Shown here one piece after another: positions 39,589-50,541 of a DNA stretch of 64,000 nucleotides. The position numbers and the translations under genes are program-made. Position 1 is the first letter of the stretch, and each line of letters opens with the position of its first letter. The DNA lies in the NCBI RefSeq assembly GCF_017654505.1, contig NC_054540.1, positions 42,842,054-42,906,053 of the forward strand, given 5' to 3'. The notes beneath the pieces were generated by a model, which worked only from the letters and a program-made list of their open reading frames with translations, had not been told where the DNA came from and made no database searches. Source of the DNA: Polyodon spathula. Its lineage: Eukaryota > Chordata > Actinopteri > Acipenseriformes > Polyodontidae.

Positions 39589-41476
39589 GACACCCAGGCA
39601 GCTATTAGCCCACCTCTACACTGTTCCACAGCTCCAGTTCTGGCAACAGTGTGCCAACGACATCTGGGTGCACAAGACCATTTCCACCGGGTGCGCCCTT
39701 CTGTTCCGGTTAAAGCCTCCCCCCTTCAGGGGGGTGGTCGTAACTGCAGTGAAGGACTCGATTTAGTCCTCAGCTCTGAATACGGAGATACAGGCACTGC
39801 TCAGGAAGCATGCCATTCAACAAGTAGACCCTGCTCTCATCGACCAGGGGTTCTATTCCAAATACTTCCTAGTGCCCAAAAAGGATGGTGGGTTCTGCCC
39901 TATTTTAGATCTGCGAGTACTGAACAGATACCTACGGCGGTTATCGTTCAGGATCCTTACGTACAGGCACATCATCCAGTCAGTCCGACACGGCGACTGG
40001 TTTACCACCGTGGACCTGACAGATGCGTACTTTCACGATCCCATCTGCCCGGGTCACAGGAAGTATCTGCGTTTCGCATTCCAGAGCAGGGTGTACGAGT
40101 TTTGTGTCCTCCCATTCGGTCTGTCTCCAGCTCCTCAAAACTTTTCAAAATGTATGGATGCCATTTTAGCCCCTTTGTGGGCTCAAGGTGTTCGACTGCT
40201 GAACTATCTGGATGACTGGCTCATCTGCGCGCAGTCAAAGGAGCAGCTGGCACAGCACACAGTGATGGTTACGAACCATCTTCAGCGGCTGGGTCTGAAG
40301 GTCAATTCAGAGAAGAGCTGCCTCGTGCCAAGCCAACAGACCGAGTTCATGGGGTTGCATCTGGACTCAGTGTCCATGGAAGCAACCCTGTCGACACAAA
40401 GAGTTGCCTCGCTGGAAGGTGTCTCTCCCTGTTCATTTTGAGAGAAACAATCAGCATGGAGCTGTGTCAGCGCATGTTGGGGCTGATGGCTGCCGCCTCA
40501 CAAGCCCTTCCCTTGGGCTTATTACACCAGAGACCTCTACAGGCCTGGTTCAATGCCTTCGCATTACATCCGCGGAGAGACAAACACCGCAGGTTTACGG
40601 TATCCCAAACCTGCTGGGAAGCACTACGCTGGTGGAAAGTTCTGGCAAACTTCCGCCAGGGCATTCGTCTGGGTCCCATCTTCCGGAGGGAAGTGGTTAT
40701 GACCGACGCTTCCAACCAAGGTTGGGGAGCAGTTTGGAACGGCTCAGGGACCCGCAGAGTGTGGTCAGGACCCTTTAGGTCAGCCCACATCAACGCTCAG
40801 GAACAGGCACTTCTTGCCAGTGCTTCTAGAAAAGCACGTGTTGGTGCGGTCGGACAACACCACGGTTGTGGCGTGTATCAACCGCCAGGGCGGCCTACGG
40901 TCCCTCCGCCTTCACCGAATGGTAGCACGGCTGTTGCTATGGGCACAGCCGCGCTTGACCTCTCTGCGCGTGGTTCACCTACCTGGCAGAGTCAATTACG
41001 CAGTGGACCTTCTATCCAGAGGAGGCCCTCTTGCAGGGGAATGGTGTCTCCACCCTCAGGTGGTAGAGCGCAACTGGGAATGGTTTGGCAGAGCGCAGGT
41101 AGATCTCTTCGCTTCGCGAGAGACCACACACTGTCTCCTATGGTTCTCGGTGAAGGATCCCGACAGCCCCCTAGGAGTCGACGCACTGGCTCACGATTGG
41201 CCGCCTGTCCTCCTATATGCATTTCCACTCATTCCGATGCTCCCAGACCTCTTAGAGAAGGTCACAGTAGAGCAAGCGACTGTGATTCTGATCGCTCCTC
41301 AGTGGCCTCGGAGAGTATGGTTCCCAAGCGTGGTGCAGTTACTACATGGTCAACCACAGGAGCTTCCTCTGCGAGCAGACCTATTGTCCCAGGCCGAAGG
41401 ACGGCTTTGGCGCCCGAACCCCAAGCTCATGCAGCTATGGGCTTGGCCCCTGAACGGGAGCGCCTGTCAGCCTTAG
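39521..41476 (+). pseudogene. DIRS reverse transcriptase/RNase H, with frameshifts
   Basis: RT blocks: PKKDGGFCPILDLRVLN, TTVDLTDAYFH, FGLSPAPQNFSKCM and the catalytic LNYLDDWL. RNase H: VVMTDASNQGWGAVW, then RSDNTTVVACINRQGG and VDLLSRG. The following region (VDLFASRETTHCLLWF, PLGVDALAHDWP, LIAPQWPRRVW) is the conserved methyltransferase-like stretch of DIRS elements. Lesions: TAG at 39764-39766, a frame change at about 40430 and another at about 40815. Confidence 0.85.
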
Positions 41477-41664
41477 GGCTTTTGACAGCGGTGATCTCGA
41501 CCATTCAGAGCGCTAGAGCGCCCTCAGGTCCCAGAACACGTACAAATGGCAGTTGTTCCAAGATTGGTGTCTGGCGGGGGGCCATGACCCAATATCTTGC
41601 CCTATGGCAGTAATATTACAGTTTCTGCAGAAAGTGTTAGATGAAGGGAAATCTCCCTCTACAC

Positions 41665-42520
41665 TCAAAGTGTATTTTTAGCCACCATATCAGCTTGCCA
41701 TGTATGCATTGATGGATTATCACCGGGTTGCCATTTTTTGGCATCCCAATTCCTTAAAGACGCAAGACGCTTGCGACCTCCAAGAATGACCAACTTTCCG
41801 TCATGGAGCCTTGACGTGGTGCTAGAAGCCCTTACCAAGGCACCATTCGAGCCTCTCCACACAGTGGATATGAAGCTCATATTTATGAAAACCGCATTTT
41901 TGCTGTCGATAGTGTCAGCAAAATGCGTCAGCAAGTTACATGCACTGTCAGTGCATCATTCTTGTGTCCGCTTCGCAGGAGACAGTTCTAAGGTCTCCAT
42001 GCGCCCAAATCCAGCCTTTTTGCCAAAGTTATATCTCCGTTCCATATGAACCAGCCGGTCGAGTTGATGGCGTTCCATCTTCCTCCCTTTTCCTCTCCAG
42101 AGGAACAATGGTTACACATGCTCTGCATTGTGGTGTTATATTGACCGTACTAAGACAGTGAGGCAAACAGAACAACTGTTCATATGCCATGATTCTAAGA
42201 CATTGGGTCAGCCATTGTCAAAACAATGCCTTTCCCACTGGATAGTGGATGCTATTAAATTAGCCTATGAGTCTGCAGGCCTTCCACTGCCAGGGCAGTT
42301 GAAGGCGCATTCCACCAGGGGTATGGTAATGTCCTGGGCCCTCTTCAGAGGGGTGCCAGTATCTGATATTTGCGCGGCAGCCAGTTGGGCTACACTGCAT
42401 ACCTTTATGAGGTTTTACAGGTTAAACGTGCTGGATTCCTCTGCTCCGTTATTTGGAGCATCTGTACAACAATCTATGGCACCTCAGGATGCCGATGTAG
42501 TGTCTAATACCCCACCTTAG
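41665..42520 (+). pseudogene. DIRS tyrosine recombinase
   Basis: The C-terminal catalytic half reads LGQPLSKQCLSHWIVDAI, LKAHSTRGMVMSWALF and WATLHTFMRFY. HSTR carries the His-x-x-Arg box, TLHTF the second His, and the Tyr in RFYRLNV is the candidate nucleophile. The N-terminal half (FLKDARRLRPPR, FEPLHTVDMKLIFMKTAF) is in the same frame but ends in TGA at 42047-42049, with some loss up to 42128. The enzyme would integrate circular cDNA without target duplication. Confidence 0.85.
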
Positions 42521-42654
42521 GACAGGTGTCATTGCGAGCATAGACGCTGAGGCACAGCTCCGCATATGCCTTGATGTATTGCCTATGCAATTGTGTTATG
42601 ACGTAAGTCTGTCCTACTGCCGAGAATCTTCCCTCTCGACGGCTTGGGTACACT

Positions 42655-42745
42655 GTTCCCATACGTTAATGGTTATTTTCGAATTGAAAGGGAATGATAG
42701 GTTGCGAATGCAACCCCGATTCCCTGAAAGAGAAAATAACCATCA
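42655..42745 (+). promoter_or_regulatory. DIRS internal complementary region
   Basis: First half (about 42665-42692) is the inverse of the left end (TTCGAATTGAAAGGGA against TCCCTTTCAATTCGAA). Second half (about 42693-42745) is the inverse of the right end (AGGTTGC..ATGCAACCCCG). It joins both ends as they would meet in the circular intermediate. Confidence 0.85.
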
Positions 42746-42769
42746 ACCCGCGAGGTCACTCCGGAAGCC

Positions 42770-42962
42770 TTTTCGGCCCGAAGAGCAAAATAGGAAGATA
42801 GTCTCTGTGCGCTGCGTATAGTAAGCTCCCAGGGGGGCGGGCTTACATGGCAGCTTTGCTATAAAGCTCAGCCAATCCTTACTGCCTGACGGCAATGTCC
42901 CATACATTGATGGTTATTTTCTCTTTCAGGGAACCGGGGTTGCATCAGCAACCTATTGTTCC
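42770..42962 (+). repeat. DIRS right inverted terminal repeat
   Basis: Inverse of the left repeat through GGAGCTTAC, GGCGGGCTTACATGGCAG and the TGCCGTCAGG region. The end GGTTGCATCAGCAACCTATT itself is a small hairpin-forming palindrome and recurs inverted in the internal complementary region. Confidence 0.85.
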
Positions 42963-43243
42963 AGGTGATATATAGAGAGTCGCAAGAAGTGGGGGAGGGG
43001 TCTGAAAGTAGAGGCAAGCTATGTTTGCAGGAAGCTGGATTACTAGACAGAAGTTTGTTATAGTTTCTTTTTTGCTTTTAAAAAATAATAAAGCTTATCT
43101 AGAAACAGTTTATCATTTTCTGAAACAGTGCTGAGCTACCTGTTATGAATACATTGCTGGAATGCTGCTTGTTGTTTTCGTGGGTATGGTTTGAAACTGC
43201 AGAAACAGAACCGATGCACAATGCAGGAACAATGTGCTGATGA

Positions 43244-43535
43244 CACCGTGTAACAAATTATTATAATTTTTTTTGTTCCTGGGTAGTAAGTGTTATTTCC
43301 TAATGGCTTATGCCTCAAAAGTAGAGAAAATGGCTATTATTCCCCACAAACTTTGCTCTTGTGACCAGGACAGTGATATTTCAAAATATCACTATTTCCA
43401 ATTGGAAAACGGGCAAATGTGTGTCTTTTCGTTCACATAAAGTCAGAAAAACAACATATGAATCCAAATTAACATGTATTTATACTAAAGTAATACAAAA
43501 AAATTACTACAAAAGATTTAGAAATAGTCACTCAT
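43244..43535 (-). mobile_element. CACTA/CMC-like transposon fragment (3' end)
   Basis: Begins CACCGTGTAACA on the plus strand and carries the GTTCCTGGGTAGTAAGTG terminal repeat. It continues into the inverse of the 3' untranslated part of the copy at 56310-58759, up to the equivalent of about 58490. No transposase coding is left. Confidence 0.7.
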
Positions 43536-43584
43536 AGAAAGTAAATGGAAGAATTATTATTTTACCTTTAACAACGAGTTATTG

Positions 43585-44318
43585 TGTATAACAGGTTGTG
43601 GAAGGGTGGTGGGTGATTCACTGACACAAGAGACAGAACAGTTGTACTTGGAACACCACCCAGGTGCCCAGTTTTATTTTCAGGACTTTTTCACTTTTTA
43701 CCTGCAGAGGGCACTGTTGTCCGTGGGCTGCCTATCAACAATGATAGACAGCACCACCGAAATACCAAAGCTGGTACGAGAATTAACTACGGGTGCACTT
43801 GCAGGTACTCAAAGAAATAATAATGAAAACAGAAGGCGAAAAGAACAAGGAAAAATAACACAGTAATAAAACTCCAAATAATAGGTGCTGTACTCGGCAG
43901 CGTTATCCCGGTTGCCGCTACTTGCATGACCCGAATCAACTACCTATTCTTGCGGCTCCCTGCCTGCTCTAAACAATACTTCGAGGGTCTGCCCAAGGGT
44001 TCCCTGCTGTCACTCTCTGGCTTGTTCATTGCGGTATTTCTCCCAGCTGGTTTCTCGTTCCTCGACCAGCGCTTCTGTACACACAGCGCATCTAAAAGGG
44101 CAGACCTGTGGAAACAGTTGAACATTATCTTTTAGGACTACCAATCTCCCCAAGACCCGACTCCCAGCCATTCAAAGAGAGGGAAAGTCCACACACCCCC
44201 TTTCCCACCTCCCCGTGTCACTGCTATGACTCACAGGCGGTTGTTGGACAACTGCTGCCCTCCTCCTGCAGCACTGTGAATACACCAGAAGAGTCAGCAC
44301 AGATCTCCCCCTGCTACA
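43585..44318 (-). mobile_element. LTR family W, copy 1
   Basis: Runs from TGTATAACAGG to CCCTGCTACA. It aligns over nearly its whole length with 49850-50541, sharing the internal blocks GGGCAGACCTG, CCACACACCCCCTTTCCCACCTC and CAGCACTGTGAATACACCA. A minus-strand LTR orientation is inferred from the TGTA start on that strand. No coding interior or clear target duplication is present. Confidence 0.65.
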
Positions 44319-45051
44319 GAGGTATTTACATTTTTTTTCACATTTGATGCAAGAGTTTCAGACTTATAGTAATTTTAAGTGATTTAGTTTTGCTGCTGCA
44401 ACATGGTTTTATAAACTATACAGTGCTTATACACAGTCTACACCCCATTCCTGAATTTTCACCTTTTGTTGCCTTCTAACAAATCATACCATGGGTCGTC
44501 TCAAACACCAAGAGCAGCACAGATCTCCGCTCCCCCGGCTACAGAGTTATTTACGATTTTTCTTCACAGTCAGTGTAGATGCAAGAGGTTGCTCCCCCCC
44601 AAAAAAAGACTGGGATAGCGAACCTATCTGGGTAATGGGGAGTTACTGCTGTCACGTCCACTTTTTAATGATGGCTTCACCTGCTGAGAGGGATAATTGG
44701 CCAAAACTCTTGAGCTGTCCTACTGTTCTCTACCACTTTATTCGTTTGTCTTTTCATGTTTGATTCCCCCACTAGTTGCAAACAAAGAAACGCGGGATGA
44801 ACCTGAGTTATTGAGGGTAGCCAGCATTATAAGGAGTTAATGTACGTGTATAAGGTGGTAGAAAACATGACAATTTAGAGTATTTTGAAAAGGTTTTGCT
44901 TTACCAAGTCTTATTGTGTGTTTGTTGTTCTGATGTATTTGGTTTATACTCCCGAATGAATAAGATCTGATAGATATATATATAGAAGAGAGAGAGAGAA
45001 GAGAGAGAGAGAGGAGAGAGGAGGGAGGAGGGAGGAGAGAGAGAGAGAGTT
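44319..45051. other. Spacer with a partial duplication and GA microsatellite
   Basis: Contains a diverged second copy (44511-44595) of the LTR W edge at 44291-44365, a TACAGTGCTTATAC Tc1-like terminal motif near 44419, and a GA-rich simple repeat at about 44984-45048. No gene is evident. Confidence 0.5.
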
Positions 45052-46404
45052 TTTTGACCAATTCTCTGATATTAACGAATTACAAATGGTACATTTAAAC
45101 TCCGTTTGATATATTTTTGAAATTTTGTGAAAACAGAATCAATTATGTAAGGTGACATTGGTTTTTATGTTGGGAAATATTTTTAAAAAACTGAAATATC
45201 TTGCTTGCATAAGTATTCAACCCCTGTGCTGTGGAAGCTCCCAGTTTGCACCAATGAAAGAAATTGCCCTAACTAGGACACAATTACCTTACCATTGGCC
45301 TCCACCTGTGAACCATTAAAGTTGCTATCACATTTTCTGGATAAAAACCCCACTGTTGAAGGATCATTGGTAAGGCTGTGAATCTGAAGGAAAATGAAGA
45401 CCAAAGAGAATTCTACAGAAGTTAGAGATAAAGTAATACAAATGCATAGATTAGGGAAAAGGGTACAAAATAATATCCCAGTGAGCACAGTTGGATCAAT
45501 AATCAAGAAGTGGAAGCTGCATCACACCACCCAGGCACTGCCAAGAAAAGGCCGTCCCTCAAAACTCAGCGCTCAAACAAGAAGGAGACTTGTGAGAGAA
45601 GCCACAGAGAGGCCAACAATCACTTTGAAGGAGCTACAGAGTTCAATGGCTGGGAGTGATAGTGCACCAGTCAACTATATCAAGAGCTCTGCATAACACT
45701 GGCCTGTATGGGAGGGTGGCAAGAAAGAAGCCGTTACTCAAAAAGTACCATCTGAAAGCACGTCTGGAGTTTGCCAGAAAGCATGAGAGTGACCCAGCTG
45801 CGATTTGGGAAAAGGTTTTGTGGTCAGATGAGACCAAGATAGAGCTTTTTGGCCAAAACTCAAAGCACTATGTGTGGCGCAAACCTAACACTCCCCATGC
45901 CTCAAGACACACCATCCCTACAGTGAAGTATGGTGGTGGCAGCATCATGCTGTGGGGATGCTTCTCATCAGCAGGGACTGGGCATCTTGTTACAATTAAA
46001 GGAAGAATGGATGGAGCAAAATACGGGAAAATACTGCAAGAGAATCTGCTTCAGTCTGCTAAAAAACTGAAGCTTGGGAGGAAATTCACCTTTCAGCAGG
46101 ACAATGATCCCAAGCGCAAGGCCAAATCAATATTGGAGTGGCTCAAGAACAAAAAGGTGAATGTCCTACAGTGGCCCAGTCAAAGTCCTGATCTCAATCC
46201 CATTGTGAATCTGTGACACTATTTCAAAATTGCGGTCCACAAGCGTCGTCCAACCAACCTTTACAACCTGGAGCAAATCTGCCAAGAAGAATGGGCCAAA
46301 ATCACTCCGACATTGTGTGCAAAGCTGGTACATACTTACCCCAAATGACTTAAAGCTGTTATTGCAGCGAAAGGTGGCGCTACCAAATATTAATGTATGG
46401 GGGA
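45052..46404 (+). mobile_element. Tc1-like transposon, right end lost
   Basis: Its left terminal repeat (TTGACCAATTCTC onward), transposase and start of the right flank align with the copy at 60808-62416. Alignment stops at about 46404, where LTR family Z sequence begins, so the right terminal repeat is missing. The outermost AGTGCCTTGCA of the left end is also missing. Confidence 0.85.
45394..46216 (+). pseudogene. Tc1-like transposase, frameshifted and lacking the catalytic Glu
   Basis: N-terminal helix-turn-helix and GRPSK linker at 45394-45650, then the catalytic part in another frame from 45656. The two catalytic Asp residues are recognisable (WSDETK, QQDNDPK). The third acidic residue is changed: [10 protein letters not shown] followed by TGA, where the sister copy has SPDLNPIENLW. 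A deletion near 45655 causes the frame change. Inactive. The enzyme would cut at terminal repeats and join to TA sites. Confidence 0.88.
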
Positions 46405-46742
46405 GATGGTCACCTGTATAAATACCTGCAGCTCTCTACAGTTCGGGGTGGGTGTATGGAGGAGAGTACGTGAGCGAGGAGTGAGAGGAGATATTTAAAA
46501 GAAGTGTAAAGGATCAGTGAAGGTGAGTGCCCAGCCTGACCTTAGTGTTTAATTTTGTGTTCATGACTTGTTTTGTTTATTATTTTATTTTTGTGCTCTG
46601 TGAGCAAGAGTTTTCTTTTTTTTTTTGTTAAAACCTTATTTATTTTTGTTCTAAATAAAACTGTGCACGCCACGACTTTGAACTGCAGTTACCAACCTCT
46701 GTGTTTTTGTTCCTCCTTCTGATCTGACGTCACCGCAACACC
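46405..46742 (+). mobile_element. LTR family Z fragment
   Basis: Contains a TATAAATACCTGC promoter-like motif, a TTTTGTTCTAAATAAA polyadenylation region and an end CTGACGTCACCGCAACA. The last part is the inverse of the start of 60252-62557. It abuts and truncates the Tc1-like copy to its left. Confidence 0.55.
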
Positions 46743-47159
46743 ATTTCCTGAGGTTAATCTGAGATTAATCTGTTTTTCTCTGTAAAGCTTACTTATTTAT
46801 ATTCTATATGCATTTTTTTTAACTTTATCAATGTGAAGTAGTTTGTATATATATCATTTTTATATTAATTAGTGGGGACATAGATACTTTTGAAATGGCT
46901 TTATAATACAACTTTTTTTTTCTGATATGCTTACAAACACAGTTCTGATGATATGTGTTTTTTTTTTTAACTATTTAGAATCCAATGGTTGAAACTGACC
47001 AACAGAAACTATAAAGTACAAGCAATACACAATTAAATCAATCTTTATTTTATATAATGCCTTTCATAGTGGACCACCATCACAAAACGCTTTATAAGAT
47101 GCAGTAACAAGAAGAAAATCCATAATATTTTAAATACAGAGAAATGCATAATACTTGAT
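46743..47159. other. Spacer with a truncated CORE-SINE tail (about 47040-47110, minus)
   Basis: The segment CATAGTGGACCACCATCAC with AAACGCTTTATAAGATGC, read inverted, matches the 3' tail of the SINE at 58976-59259. The rest shows nothing recognisable. Confidence 0.55.
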
Positions 47160-49265
47160 ATGTATTAATGCATGAGGCAGCACCAAATGATGATATACAA
47201 ATTCACAAATATACACACACAGACAAAACATACATGGTGTCTCCAGTCCTCAGTGAGTGCAGTACTGCTCGTGGTGAATATACAATTATTATGCTTTAGG
47301 ACAGTGATGTTCCGGGTAGGTGCTGGCCTCTGGTAACAGCTCCGGAACGTGCTTGGCCATCTAACAAATAACAAGCAAACAGTTAAACACACAAAATTAA
47401 ACGCTCACGATAGATAATACGGGTCCTTCCGGTCACAATACACATGAATCTAAACGAAGGAAAAGATTATGTCGCTTCAACCCCTATTTATACTGTCACT
47501 CATGACCCCTTGGTAAATGAATGCAGCCACTCCTCCAATCTGAGACTCCCACATAATTTCCCTTCCAGGTCGAGTTAATGTACTGAAGTTCAGCCGCTTT
47601 TCTAAGTGACCGACTTCCTTTTAAGTCTAGGAACGAAGTGTCAGACCAAGCAGTTCAGGGTACTCTGTTCCTGTTACTTAGCATCCTCACAGGTCAGGAG
47701 GGAGGTTTGCCACCAAGAATCACTGTCTTTCTGTCACATATCCCACTGCTCAGAGTGGAGCCAAAGGAACACTCCAAACTTTCCCATTACTCCCCCGCTC
47801 CCAGGAAAAATAATCTGCATTTTGGTGGTCTTTCCCTGCACATTGTACCATGTGTTACATGAAGGGCTGCAATGCCAGATACCACTGAGTTATCCAGGCT
47901 TTGCTGTCCTTCATTGTGCTTAACCACTTGAGAGGGGCGTGGTCAATGACAAGATCAAATGAATGTACCCCCGAGCAGGTAATATCTTAAAGAGGGTGTA
48001 GACGATTTAATGGCCAAACACTCCTTTTCAACCACGGAGTAGTTGTGCATCTTTTTATTGCTATACAATATCGGGTGTTCTACTCCATCAACCTCCTGGG
48101 ACTAGACTGCACCCAAACCCACACTCGGCGCATGTGTGGAGGATGAAATTTCTTGGTGAAATCTGGTGTGATGAGAATGGGGGCCTGGCAGAGTCTTCAC
48201 TTAATAGTATCAAATGCCCCCTGACCCTCTACTGACCATTTAATTACATTTGGTGCACTCTTTTTGGTGAGAGCGACTAAAGGGTTAACCACTGTGGCAT
48301 ACTCTGGGATAAAGCGGTGGTAATAATAACTGACTAATAACCGAATAATAACCGACTAATTCCAGTAGAGTCTCCTGAGTCTTGGTTTTGGGGATCGCCC
48401 CATCTACCAAAGCCTGAATTTTGGTGACAATGGGTTTCACCCTTCCATTCCCCATTAAAAATCCCAAATATTGAGTCTGTTTTGGCAAACATGCATTTTC
48501 CCAAGTTAGCTGTCAGCTGGGCTACCCTTAGAGACTGAAGGATGGCTGCGGGTTAAGGGGATTTGCCAATATCCCTTTCGCCTTTCCCAGTCTATCTTGA
48601 AGTTCTTCGATCCAAGGCAATACTTGGCAATAGCGTTTACCTTCCGGAAATTCACACAGAAGCGGTTGGTCTTTCTTGGCCACTATTACAATTGGACTGC
48701 ACCAATCCCTCTTGGAAGGCTTAATCACCCCAAGTTTGAGCATGTCCCATACTTGTTTGCGAATGCCACTTCATCGACTTTCCGAGATCTGATAAGGTCT
48801 CTCTCATACTGTGACACCTTAGGGAGAGATAATGTCATATTCCACCAAGTTAAATTCCGTAATAATCTTATGCCGCTCCTGTTGCTGATCTGGAACCAAT
48901 TCTTCCCCCATCGAAATGACTTTAGTGCAAAGAGTCTCTGGGGACTAAATCATCCTCTACATTGCCTGGGGCTATAAATAAGATGTCCGTTGCCTGGAGG
49001 GCTTTAATAAATTTATATGATAAATTTCACGTTCATGGGCTGTCTAATTTTATGGCGATTGGGCTGTCTAATTTTGTAATTCACCTTTCCTATAGCTCAA
49101 ATCACTTCATATGGCCCCTGCCATTTAGCACAATAATTTCGATTCTGAGGAGGGAAGCAGCAGCATTACCTTGTCTCTAGGTCGAAAGGTTAGAATTCTT
49201 CAATTTTTGCTGTAATACTGCTGTTGCCGGTGCTGAGCTGATTTGAGCTTGTCCTGGGCCTTTGT
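47160..49265 (-). mobile_element. Gmr1-like retrotransposon 3, partial
   Basis: Minus-strand remnant: 3' LTR of family Y ending at 47738 (CTGTCACA), polypurine-like tract, RNase H (47760-48060), RT connection (48285-48490, TQYLGFLMGNGRVKPIV), RT start (48528-48760, VIKPSKRDWCSPIVIV), RT leader and integrase C-terminal GPY-like part (48960-49260). Again integrase lies before RT. The RT catalytic palm between about 48540 and 48545 is deleted. The rest of the element, including gag and the 5' LTR, is missing beyond 49265. Confidence 0.8.
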
Positions 49266-49849
49266 CACACTGCTTATGGAGTTTAGTAGAATGCATCCTA
49301 GTAGCCTACATTGTACTACACAAAATTGGAAGACTTCAAACAAAAGGGCAGAAAAAGAATAATCAACCTTTTTAAACTACTGGTAAAATATTTGAAAACA
49401 ATGCTGCAGGTTGTGTGATAGATTAAAAGCACATTTTTGTAATTTAGCATATGCATCAAAGTGAAATTATATTTTAATATATGCAATTTAATGGGGGATT
49501 TTATCATCTTATATTTCAGTATTTGTTGAAAGGTGCTATATAACAAATAATAAAAAAAAGTTCTATAGGCAGGTGTTTATAGAACCCATTTCAGAGCTGT
49601 TGTACTCTATGGTGTTCCATCCAGGATTTACTGAATAACTGCACTGGGCAAACAGCTGTAAAATCAGTGTATTCAAACAAGGGAGATTACTAACACAGTG
49701 TCGTGCATGAGCTGTATCTGTATCTCTCTGCTTTGAAGACTGTGCTATTGGCAGAATATGCTAATACCCCTCAACTATTTTAAAACTTGACCTTTTTAAC
49801 TGTCCTTCACACATGCAGCACCTTTCCACACCTTGCTTTTAATTCACTG
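49266..49849. other. No recognised feature
   Basis: AT-rich spacer without signals. Confidence 0.4.
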
Positions 49850-50541
49850 ACACTGAGGAGACAGAAAGGTGAACTTGAAACACCGCACAGGTGTCCAATT
49901 TTATTGAAGGTGGGTGCTTCCATGTTTTAGCCAGCAGAGGGCGCTGTTGATCATGGTCTGCCTACCAATGATGGTAGATAGTACGACAGAAATAAGAGGT
50001 GCTAGAAAGTTCAAGTGTGGGCGAACTTACAGGTGCTCAAAAGAATAATCAAAAACAAAAGGTGAAAGGAAAAAGGAAAATAAAACACAACAAATAAAAG
50101 GTGCTGCACTCAGCAGCTTTACCCCGACCTTCGCTACCCGTATGGACCGAGTCTCCGTCCTACATTCGCCGCTCCCTCAGCCTGCTGTAAAAATACTTTT
50201 GGGGTCTGCCCACGGTTTCCCCGCTACCTCTTTTCTTTCTGATTTTTTCCCGGGGTTTTCTTTCTCCCAGCCGTTCTCGGACCTGGACCAGCACTTCCGC
50301 ACGCTCTTCACGTCTTAAAAGGGCAGACCTGAGGGAACAGCAGAATGTTATTTTGTAGGGCTAGCAATCCCCCCCAAGACCCGCCTCTCAGCCACTGAGA
50401 GAGAGGGAAAGCCCACACACCCCCTTTCCCACCTCTCTGTGTCACTGGCATGACTAACAGATGGATATTGAACAGCTGCTGCCCTCTTCCTGCAGCACTA
50501 TGAATACACCAAAAGAGTCAGCAGAGGTCTCCCCTGTTACA
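49850..50541 (-). mobile_element. LTR family W, copy 2
   Basis: Aligns with 43585-44318 with moderate divergence. Lacks the outermost left edge and ends CCCCTGTTACA at 50541. Contains CAGCAGAGGGCGCTGTTG, which copy 1 has in diverged form. Probably a solo or partial LTR. Confidence 0.6.

Larger units (their letters stand above)
36943..42962 (+). mobile_element. DIRS-type tyrosine-recombinase retrotransposon, decayed
   Basis: Plus-strand order: left inverted terminal repeat (about 36943-37110), leader with an embedded LINE fragment, gag (38035-39588), RT/RNase H with a downstream methyltransferase-like region (39521-41476), tyrosine recombinase (41665-42520), internal complementary region (42655-42745), right inverted terminal repeat (about 42770-42962). 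This is the DIRS1 layout: no integrase, no LTRs, split inverted termini and an internal region complementary to both ends, used to circularise the cDNA. Several stops and frameshifts show it is dead. Confidence 0.9.

Noticed and set aside
40438..41613. 391-codon frame as one protein
   Set aside because: Only its first part (to about 40815) is the DIRS RT/RNase H frame. The rest is an out-of-frame shadow of the RNase H and methyltransferase-like region at 40814-41476.
44837..45061. Ser/Leu-rich minus-strand frame
   Set aside because: Arises from the GA-rich simple repeat.
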